A stretch of DNA of 64,000 bases, taken from NCBI RefSeq assembly GCF_039533965.1, contig NZ_BAAAUN010000002.1:186001-250000 (forward strand). The letters are read 5' to 3'. Below, one piece after another: positions 44,792 through 52,679 of this stretch. The DNA is from Microbacterium luteolum. GTDB lineage: Bacteria > Actinomycetota > Actinomycetes > Actinomycetales > Microbacteriaceae. The position numbers and the translations under genes were made by a program. Under the pieces are notes generated by a model. That model was not told the DNA's origin. It saw only the letters and a list, made by a program, of their open reading frames with translations, and ran no database searches. The stretch's first letter is position 1, and the number at the start of each line of letters is the position of its first letter.

Positions 44792-45645
44792 CCGTCCTGA
44801 TGGGCGCGCTGCTCGCCGCCGGCATCCTGCTGTGCCTGTCGCCATGGATGTGGCCGTCGCGTGACCCGGAGACGCCGGCCGTGCAAAAGGGACGCCTCGC
44901 ACGCCTCCTGGAGGAGGCCGGCGCAGATGCCGTTGCTCCGCGGATCCTGATCGCCGTGATGTTCGCGGCAGCCCTGCTCGTCGCATCCGCCGTGTGGCTC
45001 CTCACCGGCATCCCCGCCCTGGCGATCCTCGCCGGTCTGGCCGCCGCAGCCGCGCCGGTGATGTGGTTGCGCGGGCGCCGATTGAGGCTGCGCCGCCTGC
45101 GTCGACAGCTGTGGCCGGATGTCTGCGACCTGCTGATCGCCGCGATCCGCGTCGGACTCTCCCTGCCCGATGCGGTGGCGAGCCTGGCCGAATCCTCGCC
45201 GGCGATGCTGCGTCCTGCGTTCATCGTGTTCGCGCGCGACCTCCGCGCCACGGGACGGTTCGAGACCAGCCTCGACCGACTGAAGTCGTCGCTGGCCGAC
45301 CCGATCGGCGACAGGATCGCGGAGACGCTGCGCATGGCGCGCCAGGTCGGTGGCACCGAGTTGATCTCCGTGCTGCGGGCGCTCTCGGCCTCGGTGCGGG
45401 CCGACGCCGCGCTGCGGGGAGAGGTGGAAGCGCGTCAGTCCTGGATCCGTGGTGCTGCGGTGCTGGGGGCGATCGCACCGTGGGTCGTGCTCGGCCTCCT
45501 GGTCATGAGGCCGGAGGGTGCCTCGGCCTACGGCACGCCGGAGGGCATCATCGTGATCTGTGTCGGTGCCGCCGTCTCGGTCCTCGCCTTCCGGATCATG
45601 ATCCGGATCGGCAGGCTGCCGGAGCCTCGGAGATGGTTCGGATGA
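44788..45645 (+). CDS. TadB-like type II secretion system F domain membrane protein
   Basis: Protein of 285 aa with two N-terminal membrane segments, a cytoplasmic helical GspF-type domain (LRRQLWPDVCDLLIAAIRVG, then DPIGDRIAETLRMARQVGGT) and two C-terminal membrane segments. It is an inner-membrane platform protein for the Tad pilus. ATG 44788 overlaps the ATPase stop by 4 bp. Confidence 0.87.
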   Translation: MTVLMGALLAAGILLCLSPWMWPSRDPETPAVQKGRLARLLEEAGADAVAPRILIAVMFAAALLVASAVWLLTGIPALAILAGLAAAAAPVMWLRGRRLRLRRLRRQLWPDVCDLLIAAIRVGLSLPDAVASLAESSPAMLRPAFIVFARDLRATGRFETSLDRLKSSLADPIGDRIAETLRMARQVGGTELISVLRALSASVRADAALRGEVEARQSWIRGAAVLGAIAPWVVLGLLVMRPEGASAYGTPEGIIVICVGAAVSVLAFRIMIRIGRLPEPRRWFG

Positions 45646-46580
45646 GCGCGCCCTCGGTTCTCGCGACCGCGGTCCTGATCGGCGGCACCTTCGCCGTGGG
45701 ACTGCTGTGCATCCTCGCGTCGCTTCCCCGCTGGCGGGCCGCTTCGCTCACCGTGCGCATCGCGCCGTATGTGCGCGACGTCGTCGCCGACGAGGACATG
45801 CCGCGTGCGCTGCTTCCCGGCACGGGGATGCTTCCGGCGGGAGGCCGGAGTCTGTGGCAGCGCGCTGAGCAGGGCTTCGAGCGGATGCTGGGCGGCGGCG
45901 ACATCCTCCGGCAGCGCTTGGCACAGGCAGGCGTACGTACCGACCCCGTCGCGTTCCGCGGCCGTCAGCTGGGCTGGCTGCTCGCGGGGATCGGTGCAGG
46001 AGCCCTCGCCGTGATCGCCCTGGCCCTTGCCGGCAGGATGTCCGTGCCCGTCATCGCCATCCCGATCCTCACCGGTGCGACAGCCGCCGTCGGCTACGAC
46101 ATGCAGCTCTCCGCGCGAGCGAAGGCCCGCCGCGCTCGGCTCACGGACGAGCTGCCCACGACCCTCGAGTTCCTCGCCCTGTGCCTGTCGGCCGGAGAGG
46201 GCTTCCTCGATGCGCTGCGGCGAGTCGCTGCCGTCGGCTCGGGGGCGCTAACCGCAGAGCTGCGTCAGGTGGTTCTCGCGGCGGGAACGGGTTCTCCCCT
46301 CGCCGACGCGTTGAGCGAGATGGCGAGCCGCCTGCAGCTCCCTGGGCTCACGCGCGCCGTGGACCAGGTCATCGCCGCGCTCGAGCACGGTGCGCCGCTC
46401 GCCGGCGTCCTGCACGCACAGGCGGGCGACGCCCGCGAGGACGCGAAGCGCACACTCATCGAGCAGGCGGGGCGCAAGGAGATCCTGATGCTCCTGCCGC
46501 TGGTGTTCCTCATCCTCCCGTTGTCGGTGCTCTTCGCGATCTACCCGGGACTCTTCATCCTCCGGCTCGGCATCGGCTGA
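45642..46580 (+). CDS. TadC-like type II secretion system F domain membrane protein
   Basis: Protein of 312 aa, second platform subunit. The GspF domain has RLTDELPTTLEFLALCLSAG and LTRAVDQVIAALEHGAPLAG, with membrane helices at both ends; the last is LLPLVFLILPLSVLFAIYPG. ATG 45642 overlaps the TadB-like stop by 4 bp. It should form a hetero-oligomeric base with the TadB-like protein. Confidence 0.87.
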   Translation: MSAPSVLATAVLIGGTFAVGLLCILASLPRWRAASLTVRIAPYVRDVVADEDMPRALLPGTGMLPAGGRSLWQRAEQGFERMLGGGDILRQRLAQAGVRTDPVAFRGRQLGWLLAGIGAGALAVIALALAGRMSVPVIAIPILTGATAAVGYDMQLSARAKARRARLTDELPTTLEFLALCLSAGEGFLDALRRVAAVGSGALTAELRQVVLAAGTGSPLADALSEMASRLQLPGLTRAVDQVIAALEHGAPLAGVLHAQAGDAREDAKRTLIEQAGRKEILMLLPLVFLILPLSVLFAIYPGLFILRLGIG

Positions 46581-46600
46581 CCGACCACGAAAGGACGACC

Positions 46601-46828
46601 ATGACGACACGCTTGCACGAACTCCGACGACACGACCACCTGACCCGCTGGTGGCGCGAGGCGAGAGGCTGGACCCGTGACCTCGCGGAGGACGAGCGCG
46701 GAGACGTGCCCGGCTGGGTGCTGGTCACGCTGATGACAGCCGGATTAGTCGTGCTGATCTGGGCAGTCGCGGGTCCTGCGCTCACCGCGCTGTTCGAGCA
46801 GGCGATCCAGCGGGTGTCCGGTCTCTGA
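46601..46828 (+). CDS. Small Flp-type pilin-like protein
   Basis: Protein of 75 aa. A charged N-terminus of about 37 residues ends in EDERGDVPGWV, followed by one membrane helix (LVTLMTAGLVVLIWAVAGPA) and a short tail. The position after tadC, the small size and the single helix right after a charged leader fit a Tad/Flp pilin or DUF4244-type protein. The canonical Flp G/XXXXEY cleavage motif is not obvious, so the assignment rests partly on context. AAAGGA precedes the ATG. Confidence 0.7.
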   Translation: MTTRLHELRRHDHLTRWWREARGWTRDLAEDERGDVPGWVLVTLMTAGLVVLIWAVAGPALTALFEQAIQRVSGL

Positions 46829-46829
46829 G

Positions 46830-47231
46830 ATGCATGCCCCTCGCGTGCTGCACGACGAGCGCGGTTCGAGCCCGGTCGAGTTCGTGCTGGTGGGCACCCT
46901 CCTCACTGTGCTCACGCTGGCGGTGCTGCAGCTCGCGTTGGCCGTGTACGTCCGCAACGTCGTGCACGATGCGGCGGTCGAGGGGGCCTATCACGCCGCG
47001 CTTGCCGACACGAGCCTGGAAGAGGGCGCGGAGCGCTCGCGGTTTGTGATCACCAGAGCGATCGGCGCATCGTATGCCGAGGACGTCGTCGTCGGAACCT
47101 CCGACGCGCTCGGACACGAGACCATCGATGTGCGCATCCGCACGTCGCTCCCGGTGGTGGGTCTCATCGGGGTCCCCTACGCGATGGAGGTGGAAGCGCA
47201 TGCACCGGTGGAGAGCCTGGGCGACGAATGA
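46830..47231 (+). CDS. TadE-like pilus assembly protein
   Basis: Protein of 133 aa with the TadE pattern: short N-terminus DERGSSPVEFVLVGTLLTVL, in which the acidic residue at the helix start is conserved, one membrane helix and an extracytoplasmic domain. It is a minor pseudopilin of the Tad system. It begins 1 bp after the pilin-like gene. Confidence 0.82.
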   Translation: MHAPRVLHDERGSSPVEFVLVGTLLTVLTLAVLQLALAVYVRNVVHDAAVEGAYHAALADTSLEEGAERSRFVITRAIGASYAEDVVVGTSDALGHETIDVRIRTSLPVVGLIGVPYAMEVEAHAPVESLGDE

Positions 47232-47655
47232 CGAAGGGTCTGCCGCGCTCGAGTTCATCACCGTCGGCGTCATCCTGCTCGTCCCGCTCGTCTACCTCGT
47301 GATCGCTCTGGGCACGATCCAGGAGCAGACGCTCGGTGCGGAAGCGGCCGCGCGCCACACAGCCCGCGCGATCGCGATAGCACCGGACGCTACCTCGGCG
47401 GCAGAGAACGGAGAGGCCGTACTCGCGGGGATCATCGAGGAGTACGGCCTCGACCCGGAAGCGATCGACGTGTCGCTCTCGTGTTCACCCGCCGGCGTCG
47501 ATTGTCCGTCAGCCGGGGCCACGCTCATCGTGACCGTCGCCGCTCGGGTGCGACTGCCCCTCGTGCCCCCGGTCTTCGGCCTGGATCGCGCGGCTTCCGT
47601 CACGGTACAGGCAGAGGCTGTGCAGAAGGTTTCCCGGCTGTGGGGTGCGGAATGA
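47200..47655 (+). CDS. Second TadE-like pilus assembly protein
   Basis: Protein of 151 aa with the same architecture: NDEGSAALEFITVGVILLVP, one helix, then an extracytoplasmic domain with two cysteines (LSCSPAGVDCP) that may form a disulfide. ATG 47200 lies inside the previous gene (32-bp overlap) and has GGAGGTGG upstream, a strong reason for this start. Confidence 0.8.
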   Translation: MHRWRAWATNDEGSAALEFITVGVILLVPLVYLVIALGTIQEQTLGAEAAARHTARAIAIAPDATSAAENGEAVLAGIIEEYGLDPEAIDVSLSCSPAGVDCPSAGATLIVTVAARVRLPLVPPVFGLDRAASVTVQAEAVQKVSRLWGAE

Positions 47656-48077
47656 CCACCGGTCGCGCTCGCCACGGGGAAGAGGAGGGGAGCGTCCTGC
47701 TCCTCACGCTCGGCTACGTGCTCCTGGCGGTGACGGTCGTCTTCGTGTGCGTGTGCGCCACCGACCTGTACATCGCCCAGAAGCGGCTGGACGCGCTCGC
47801 CGATTCAGCCGCGCTCGCGGGAGCCGACGGGTTCACTCTCCAGGTGAGCGGTGACGACGTTCGAGCGGAGCTGACGGATGCCGGGGTGCAGGAACAGGCG
47901 TCCGCTCTCGTGGCCGCGCTCCCCGGAGATGCCGCGCTCGCCGCGGCAGGCACACCCGATGGTGTCTCGGCTCGCGTCACGGTGACGACGACGTGGCATC
48001 CGCCGCTCCTGTCGCCCTTCGTGCCGGACGGAGTGGCGCTGGAATCGACTGCGACGAGCCGTACGGCGCTCGAGTGA
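47652..48077 (+). CDS. TadG/Rv3654c-like pilus-associated protein
   Basis: Protein of 141 aa with EEEGSVLLLTLGYVLLAV and a single N-terminal helix, followed by DALADSAALAGADG, the sequence typical of TadG-type and Rv3654c-type proteins. ATG 47652 overlaps the preceding stop by 4 bp. It is the last gene of the pilus cluster. Confidence 0.78.
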   Translation: MTTGRARHGEEEGSVLLLTLGYVLLAVTVVFVCVCATDLYIAQKRLDALADSAALAGADGFTLQVSGDDVRAELTDAGVQEQASALVAALPGDAALAAAGTPDGVSARVTVTTTWHPPLLSPFVPDGVALESTATSRTALE

Positions 48078-48114
48078 GTCTTCCGGTCACGGCTCCATCG
48101 GCACAAGATGAGAT

Positions 48115-48525
48115 ATGGCTCCCCGCGTCCTCGCCCTCGTATCCTCCACGTCGTGCCTTTTGCTGGCGCTCGCGCTGGTCGCCTGCACGTCGCCGGAACC
48201 CGAACCCGCTCCGACGCCCGAGATCACGCTGAGCCCGGACGACGTGATGGGTGAATGGGAGTCGGAGGTGACCGACGAAGCACGGCTGAGAATCCAGGCG
48301 GACGGCACCTTCGCCATGGGCGGTCTGTGCGTGGTCTCCGGAACATGGACTGTCGAGGGCAACGATGTCGAGGCGACATCCCTGAGCATCCCCGGCATTG
48401 GCGGTTGCCCCGACGTCTTCGCTCTGGATCGCGCCGGCATCACGTCGTTCGAACTGCTCGACCGCGATGAGTTGCGCGTCCTCGACGTCGGGGGCGCTCA
48501 CGCCACGTTCCACCGCGCGGACTAG
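48115..48525 (+). CDS. Small lipoprotein, META-like domain possible
   Basis: Protein of 136 aa with a signal sequence and lipobox LVAC (LLLALALVACTSPEPEP), so it is probably attached to the outer face of the membrane. The mature part, after a Pro/Glu linker, has a lipocalin/META-like run (GEWESEVTDEARLRIQADGT and GTWTVEGNDVEA). Function unknown. Its TAG stop shares the CTAG palindrome with the stop of the convergent NUDIX gene. Confidence 0.75.
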   Translation: MAPRVLALVSSTSCLLLALALVACTSPEPEPAPTPEITLSPDDVMGEWESEVTDEARLRIQADGTFAMGGLCVVSGTWTVEGNDVEATSLSIPGIGGCPDVFALDRAGITSFELLDRDELRVLDVGGAHATFHRAD

Positions 48526-49082
48526 CGCTGCGATCGCAACCGTTCGAGCAGTCCCGCCAGCCGCGGCTCGAGCTGCGCCGGCACCTCGGCGGGTAGTGCG
48601 TCGACAGGCCACCAGCGCACATCCTCGGACTCGTCGCTCACGGTCAGCGCGAGCTGGGGGTCGACGATCACCGCGATCCCGATGTCGAGATGGGAGGCGC
48701 AGCGTCCGAACGAGGATGAGAGCCCGTGGTGATCCAGGTCGTAGGCCAGGGGAGAGGTCGGCACGGCCGTCTCGATGCCCGTCTCCTCGCGCAACTCGCG
48801 CAGCGCGGCGTCCACGATCGACGCGTCACCGTCTTCCGCGTGCCCTCCCGGCTGCACCCAGAACCGACCCTTGCCGTGGAAGACGAGCAGGGTCTGCGTG
48901 AGCGTCTCGTCGAACACGACGCACGAGGCGGTCGCATGGTCGGGGCCGGACTCCCGCCGCACGGGCCCGTCGTCGTCGGAGAAGAACGAGGCGAAGTCCT
49001 CCTGCGCCGCGCGATCCCGCTCCGACCTCGGCAGGAACTCGGCGACCAGCCGATGCACGTCTGCGGACAGCATCCGGCTCAT
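48522..49082 (-). CDS. NUDIX hydrolase
   Basis: Protein of 186 aa with an intact Nudix box running from GGHAEDGDASIVDAALRELR to EETGIE (pattern G-x5-E-x7-REUxEExGU), preceded by GKGRFWVQP. It should hydrolyse a nucleoside diphosphate linked to another group; the substrate cannot be named. ATG 49082 overlaps the MFS stop by 4 bp, so it is cotranscribed with the transporter. Confidence 0.88.
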   Translation of the reverse strand: MSRMLSADVHRLVAEFLPRSERDRAAQEDFASFFSDDDGPVRRESGPDHATASCVVFDETLTQTLLVFHGKGRFWVQPGGHAEDGDASIVDAALRELREETGIETAVPTSPLAYDLDHHGLSSSFGRCASHLDIGIAVIVDPQLALTVSDESEDVRWWPVDALPAEVPAQLEPRLAGLLERLRSQR

Positions 49083-50347
49083 TCGTTCTCCGTCTCCGGT
49101 CGCGCGCGCGGCACGAACCTCGGGATCCAGCGCAGGAATCCGGCAGCACCGAGAAGACTGATGACGCCCATGGCTGCGGCGGCGAACGGCAGAGCCGACA
49201 CCGCGGTGATCGCGGCGACCAGCAGCGGAGCGATCGCTCCGCCGGCATCCGTCAGAGTCCTCCAGGAGCCGAGGAACGCCGCGGGCTCGCGCTTCGGCGC
49301 GACGTCGGCGCCGAGAGTCAACAGGATGCCGCTCGACAGTCCGTTCCCCACGCCGAGCACGCCCGCGAACAGGCCGAACCAGAGCACCGACGCGTCGAGG
49401 TCGTGCGTGAACGACATCGCGAGGAACCCCGCACCCATCAGCACCATCGCCGGCATCGCCGCCCACAGGCGGCCGAAGCGGTCCATCACCTGGCCGCTCG
49501 CGTAGAAGAGGGCGAAGTCGATCGCGCCGGAGACGCCGACCACGATCGCGATGGTCGTGGCGTCCAGCCCGAGCGACAGGCCCCACAGAGGAAGTACGAC
49601 CTGCCGTGCCGACCGCACCGCCGACAGCGAGGCAGCCGCCAGTCCGAGGCGGCCGAGCACAGCCCGCTGCCGCCACATCGTCTGGAAGATGCCCGCGCGC
49701 TCGATCGTCGGGATCGATCCGCTGACCGGCTCGCCGGAGTCCTCGGCGTACCGCACCTGCGTGATCGCCGGGATCGTCTTCTCGGGATCGGGTCCGAACA
49801 GCACGAGCAGCACCATGGCGACCAGGCAGCCCAGGAAGAACCAGATCGCGGCCTGCTCGTTGCCGAAGAGCTGCAGGAGGCCTGCGGCGATGAACGGGCC
49901 GATGAAGATGCCCAGACGGAAGCTCCCGCCCAGCAGCGACAGCGAACGCGCTCGGAACGCCACGGGCACGCGCGTGGTCATGAACGCGTGCCGCGCGAGA
50001 CCGAACGCGGCAGCGCACATCCCGAGGAGGAAGACGGATGCCGTGAGCACGCCGAGCGACGGGGCGAGCACCATGCCGACCGCGGCGAGGATCGCGATCA
50101 CCCCGGCGATCACCATCGTGAACCTCTCGCCGATGCGCCCTACGGCCCATCCGGCGGGGAGATTGCCGCACAGCTGTCCGATCACGAGGGCGGACGCGAC
50201 GAGCGCCGCGAACGCGACATCCGCTCCCATCGATGCGGCGATCACCGGGATGAGCGGGATGACCGCGCCCTCGCCCACCGCGAAGAGGATCGTCGGCAGG
50301 TACACCATCGGCCCGAACTGTCGAAGGACGGTCGATGCACTGCTCAC
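49079..50347 (-). CDS. Major facilitator superfamily transporter
   Basis: Protein of 422 aa with twelve predicted membrane helices. The MFS A-like motif is in the loop after helix 2 (NLPAGWAVGRIGERFT), and the related second-half motif is SGQVMDRFGRLWAAM. It is likely a proton-coupled drug or metabolite exporter. GTG 50347 lies 6 nt after TAGCGT. It is followed by, and coupled to, a NUDIX gene. Confidence 0.88.
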   Translation of the reverse strand: MSSASTVLRQFGPMVYLPTILFAVGEGAVIPLIPVIAASMGADVAFAALVASALVIGQLCGNLPAGWAVGRIGERFTMVIAGVIAILAAVGMVLAPSLGVLTASVFLLGMCAAAFGLARHAFMTTRVPVAFRARSLSLLGGSFRLGIFIGPFIAAGLLQLFGNEQAAIWFFLGCLVAMVLLVLFGPDPEKTIPAITQVRYAEDSGEPVSGSIPTIERAGIFQTMWRQRAVLGRLGLAAASLSAVRSARQVVLPLWGLSLGLDATTIAIVVGVSGAIDFALFYASGQVMDRFGRLWAAMPAMVLMGAGFLAMSFTHDLDASVLWFGLFAGVLGVGNGLSSGILLTLGADVAPKREPAAFLGSWRTLTDAGGAIAPLLVAAITAVSALPFAAAAMGVISLLGAAGFLRWIPRFVPRARPETENE

Positions 50348-50353
50348 GCACTC

Positions 50354-50359
50354 ACGCTA
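50354..50359 (-). promoter_or_regulatory. -10 element of leaderless promoter for the MFS/NUDIX operon
   Basis: TAGCGT on the minus strand ends 6 nt before GTG 50347. Confidence 0.6.
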
Positions 50360-50414
50360 CCCCCGTCCGCGGATGCCGCGAGACGTGGCGTCCCCGCGCG
50401 AGCAGGTGGCACGT

Positions 50415-50420
50415 TAGGCT
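50415..50420 (+). promoter_or_regulatory. -10 element of prfB promoter
   Basis: TAGGCT ends 8 nt before ATG 50429. Confidence 0.55.
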
Positions 50421-50428
50421 GAGGTGTC

Positions 50429-51538
50429 ATGCTCGAACTAGATCTCTCCGCCGAAATCCAGGCGCTCAGGCACACCTTCGGCGACATCAGCGAGGTCGTC
50501 GATGTCTCCCACCTCCGCGACGAGATCGCGAGGCTCAGCGAGGAAGCCGGCGCCCCCGACCTCTGGGACGACACCGAGCGCGCGCAGAAGGTGACCAGCG
50601 CCCTCAGCCACCGCCAGTCCGAGCTCGCCCGGATCACCGGCATCGCCTCGCGGCTCGACGACCTCGAGGTGCTCATCGGGCTCGCCAACGAGATGGGTGA
50701 CGAGGAATCCGCGCTGGAGGCCCGCACCGAGCTCGCCGCGCTCACCGACGTCATCAACCAGCTCGAGGTGCAGACGCTCCTCGACGGCGAATACGACGAG
50801 CGCTCCGCCATCATCACGATCCGCTCGGGAGCCGGCGGCGACGACGCCACCGACTTCGCCGAGATGCTCATGCGCATGTACCTGCGCTGGGCCGAGCGCC
50901 ACAAGTATCCCGTGAAGGTCATGGACACGTCCTACGCGGAGGGTGCGGGCATCAAGTCCGCGACCTTCGAGATCGATGCGCCCTACGCGTTCGGCACGGT
51001 GTCGGTCGAGGCCGGCACACACCGTCTCGCCCGCATCAGCCCCTTCGGATCAGCCGACAAGCGCCAGACGTCGTTCGCCGCCGTCGAGGTCATTCCTCTG
51101 ATGGAAGAGGCGACCGAGGTCGAGATCCCCGAGAACGACATCCGCGTGGACGTCTTCCGCTCGTCCGGCCCCGGTGGACAGTCGGTCAACACGACAGACT
51201 CCGCCGTGCGCCTCACGCACCTCCCGACCGGCATCGTCGTGTCGATGCAGAACGAGAAGTCGCAGATCCAGAACCGCGCGGCTGCCATGCGCGTGCTGCA
51301 GACCCGCCTCCTGCTGCTGCAGAAGGAACAGGAAGCGGCGAAGAAGAAGGAGCTCGCGGGCAACATCACCGCGAGCTGGGGCGACCAGATGCGCTCGTAC
51401 TTCCTCTACGGCCAGCAGCTCGTCAAGGACCTCCGCACCGGGCAGGAGTCCGGAAACCCGGCCGCCGTGTTCGACGGCGACCTCGACGACTTCATCTCCG
51501 CCGGCATCCGCTGGCGCAAGCGCAAGATCGAGGACTGA
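50429..51538 (+). CDS. prfB: Peptide chain release factor 2
   Basis: Protein of 369 aa that reads UGA and UAA stop codons. The RF2 recognition tripeptide SPF is at 204-206 and the GGQ hydrolysis motif at 249-251 (SSGPGGQSVNTTDS). The frame is open from the ATG; no in-frame UGA or programmed +1 frameshift site near codon 25 is present, unlike E. coli prfB, so this copy is not autoregulated that way. Confidence 0.96.
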   Translation: MLELDLSAEIQALRHTFGDISEVVDVSHLRDEIARLSEEAGAPDLWDDTERAQKVTSALSHRQSELARITGIASRLDDLEVLIGLANEMGDEESALEARTELAALTDVINQLEVQTLLDGEYDERSAIITIRSGAGGDDATDFAEMLMRMYLRWAERHKYPVKVMDTSYAEGAGIKSATFEIDAPYAFGTVSVEAGTHRLARISPFGSADKRQTSFAAVEVIPLMEEATEVEIPENDIRVDVFRSSGPGGQSVNTTDSAVRLTHLPTGIVVSMQNEKSQIQNRAAAMRVLQTRLLLLQKEQEAAKKKELAGNITASWGDQMRSYFLYGQQLVKDLRTGQESGNPAAVFDGDLDDFISAGIRWRKRKIED

Positions 51539-51541
51539 GAG

Positions 51542-51581
51542 CACGAGAAAGGCCCCGGAGGAATCCGGGGCCTTTCTCGTG
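51542..51581. terminator. Bidirectional terminator between prfB and the DUF2510 genes
   Basis: Perfect 18-bp stem (51542-51559 with 51564-51581) closed by a GGAA tetraloop, with A-run and T-run inside the arms so it works both ways. It lies 3 bp after the prfB stop and 14 bp from the stop of the convergent gene. Confidence 0.9.
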
Positions 51582-51595
51582 GACCGACGATCAGC

Positions 51596-52645
51596 TCAGC
51601 GGGCCGCGCCCTTGAGCGAGGTCGTCACGTCGTCGTAGCTGAAGATGATGCAGTGGACGGTGCGGTCGCGCCACCGCATCCACGAGCTCTTGGTCGGGGT
51701 GTACGGATAGAAGTCCAGTTCGGACTGCTCGTACGAGAGACCGACGAAGCCCTCGAACTCCGCGAGGCACGCGTCCCACGCCAGGTCGTAGAGGGCATCG
51801 TCGCCGGGGAAGTCGCCGTCAGGAACCTGGTGGATGAAGAAGACCTCGTCGGTGTGCGGCTGATCGCAGGGGACGACCGGCAGCTCGAAGATCTCCTCGT
51901 CCGGGTCGTACTCGACGAGGGGCATGCAGTCGCCGACCGCGAGCTCCGCGAAGGGCACCATCTCGGCGCCCTCGATCTCGGAGGGATCGGTCGTCCCCTC
52001 CGTCGAGTCATCGGCCGGCGGACGCTCGCTGGGCGTGGCGACCGGGACGGGATCCGCCCCCACGGTCGAATCGATTCCGAGCGCGAGGAGGGACACTCCG
52101 AGCGCAAGGACCGTGCCGAAGACGGTCACGCCCATGCCCGTGATCCCCGGCCACTTCGCCCCTCGGAGGAAGAGCGAGACGAGAGAGGTCAGGAACCCGA
52201 GTCCGAGCACGATCCAGCCGACGGTCGCGATCGGCGGCACGCACGCGAGAACGACGCCGAGCACCGCGACGGCGAGGCCGATGATTCCGAGCACGGAGAT
52301 CCTGCGTGCCGGTGCCGGTGCCGGTGCCGGTGCCGGTGCCGGCGACGGGGCGGCGCCGGGGTATCCCGTCACCGCCGCCGCGGGGTATGCCGGAGCGGAT
52401 GCCGCACCCGGATACCCGACCTGCGCCTGCACGGCGTACGGCGGCACGAACGGCTCAGGCTCGGCGGCGGCGCTCGACGCCACCGCCTCCGGTGCGACAG
52501 CTGTGGCGGGCGCCTCGGGTGCGACAGCTGCGGGCGGCGCCTCCGGTGCGACCTGCGCGGTGCGCACGTGAGCCGTCCACTGCTGCCCGTCCCACCACCG
52601 CAGGATTCCGGAACCGTCGTCGTACCAGCCCGCAGGTGTCGTCAT
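51596..52645 (-). CDS. DUF2510 membrane protein with C-terminal septum-formation-like domain
   Basis: Protein of 349 aa. The N-terminal DUF2510 (TPAGWYDDGSGILRWWDGQQ) is followed by an Ala/Pro-rich linker with a (PA)n run, three membrane segments with KWPGITGMGV between them, and a C-terminal extracytoplasmic domain with VGDCMPL, VVPCDQPHTDEV and a late Cys, the pattern of the actinobacterial septum formation family. It is a paralogue of the protein encoded next to it and may act at the cell envelope. Confidence 0.85.
   Translation of the reverse strand: MTTPAGWYDDGSGILRWWDGQQWTAHVRTAQVAPEAPPAAVAPEAPATAVAPEAVASSAAAEPEPFVPPYAVQAQVGYPGAASAPAYPAAAVTGYPGAAPSPAPAPAPAPAPARRISVLGIIGLAVAVLGVVLACVPPIATVGWIVLGLGFLTSLVSLFLRGAKWPGITGMGVTVFGTVLALGVSLLALGIDSTVGADPVPVATPSERPPADDSTEGTTDPSEIEGAEMVPFAELAVGDCMPLVEYDPDEEIFELPVVPCDQPHTDEVFFIHQVPDGDFPGDDALYDLAWDACLAEFEGFVGLSYEQSELDFYPYTPTKSSWMRWRDRTVHCIIFSYDDVTTSLKGAAR
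52306..52341. repeat. Six perfect copies of the hexanucleotide GTGCCG inside a gene
   Basis: The unit repeats without interruption and, on the coding strand, reads CGGCAC, encoding part of the Pro/Ala linker of the DUF2510 protein. Gain or loss of units changes linker length by two residues without a frameshift. Confidence 0.85.
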
Positions 52646-52679
52646 CGATCTTTCCTGTTGTCTTTTCGGCGGTCGGCGA

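Noticed and set aside
50429..50520. A programmed +1 frameshift in prfB as in E. coli
   Set aside because: The frame is continuous from ATG 50429 through the GGQ motif with no early in-frame UGA.
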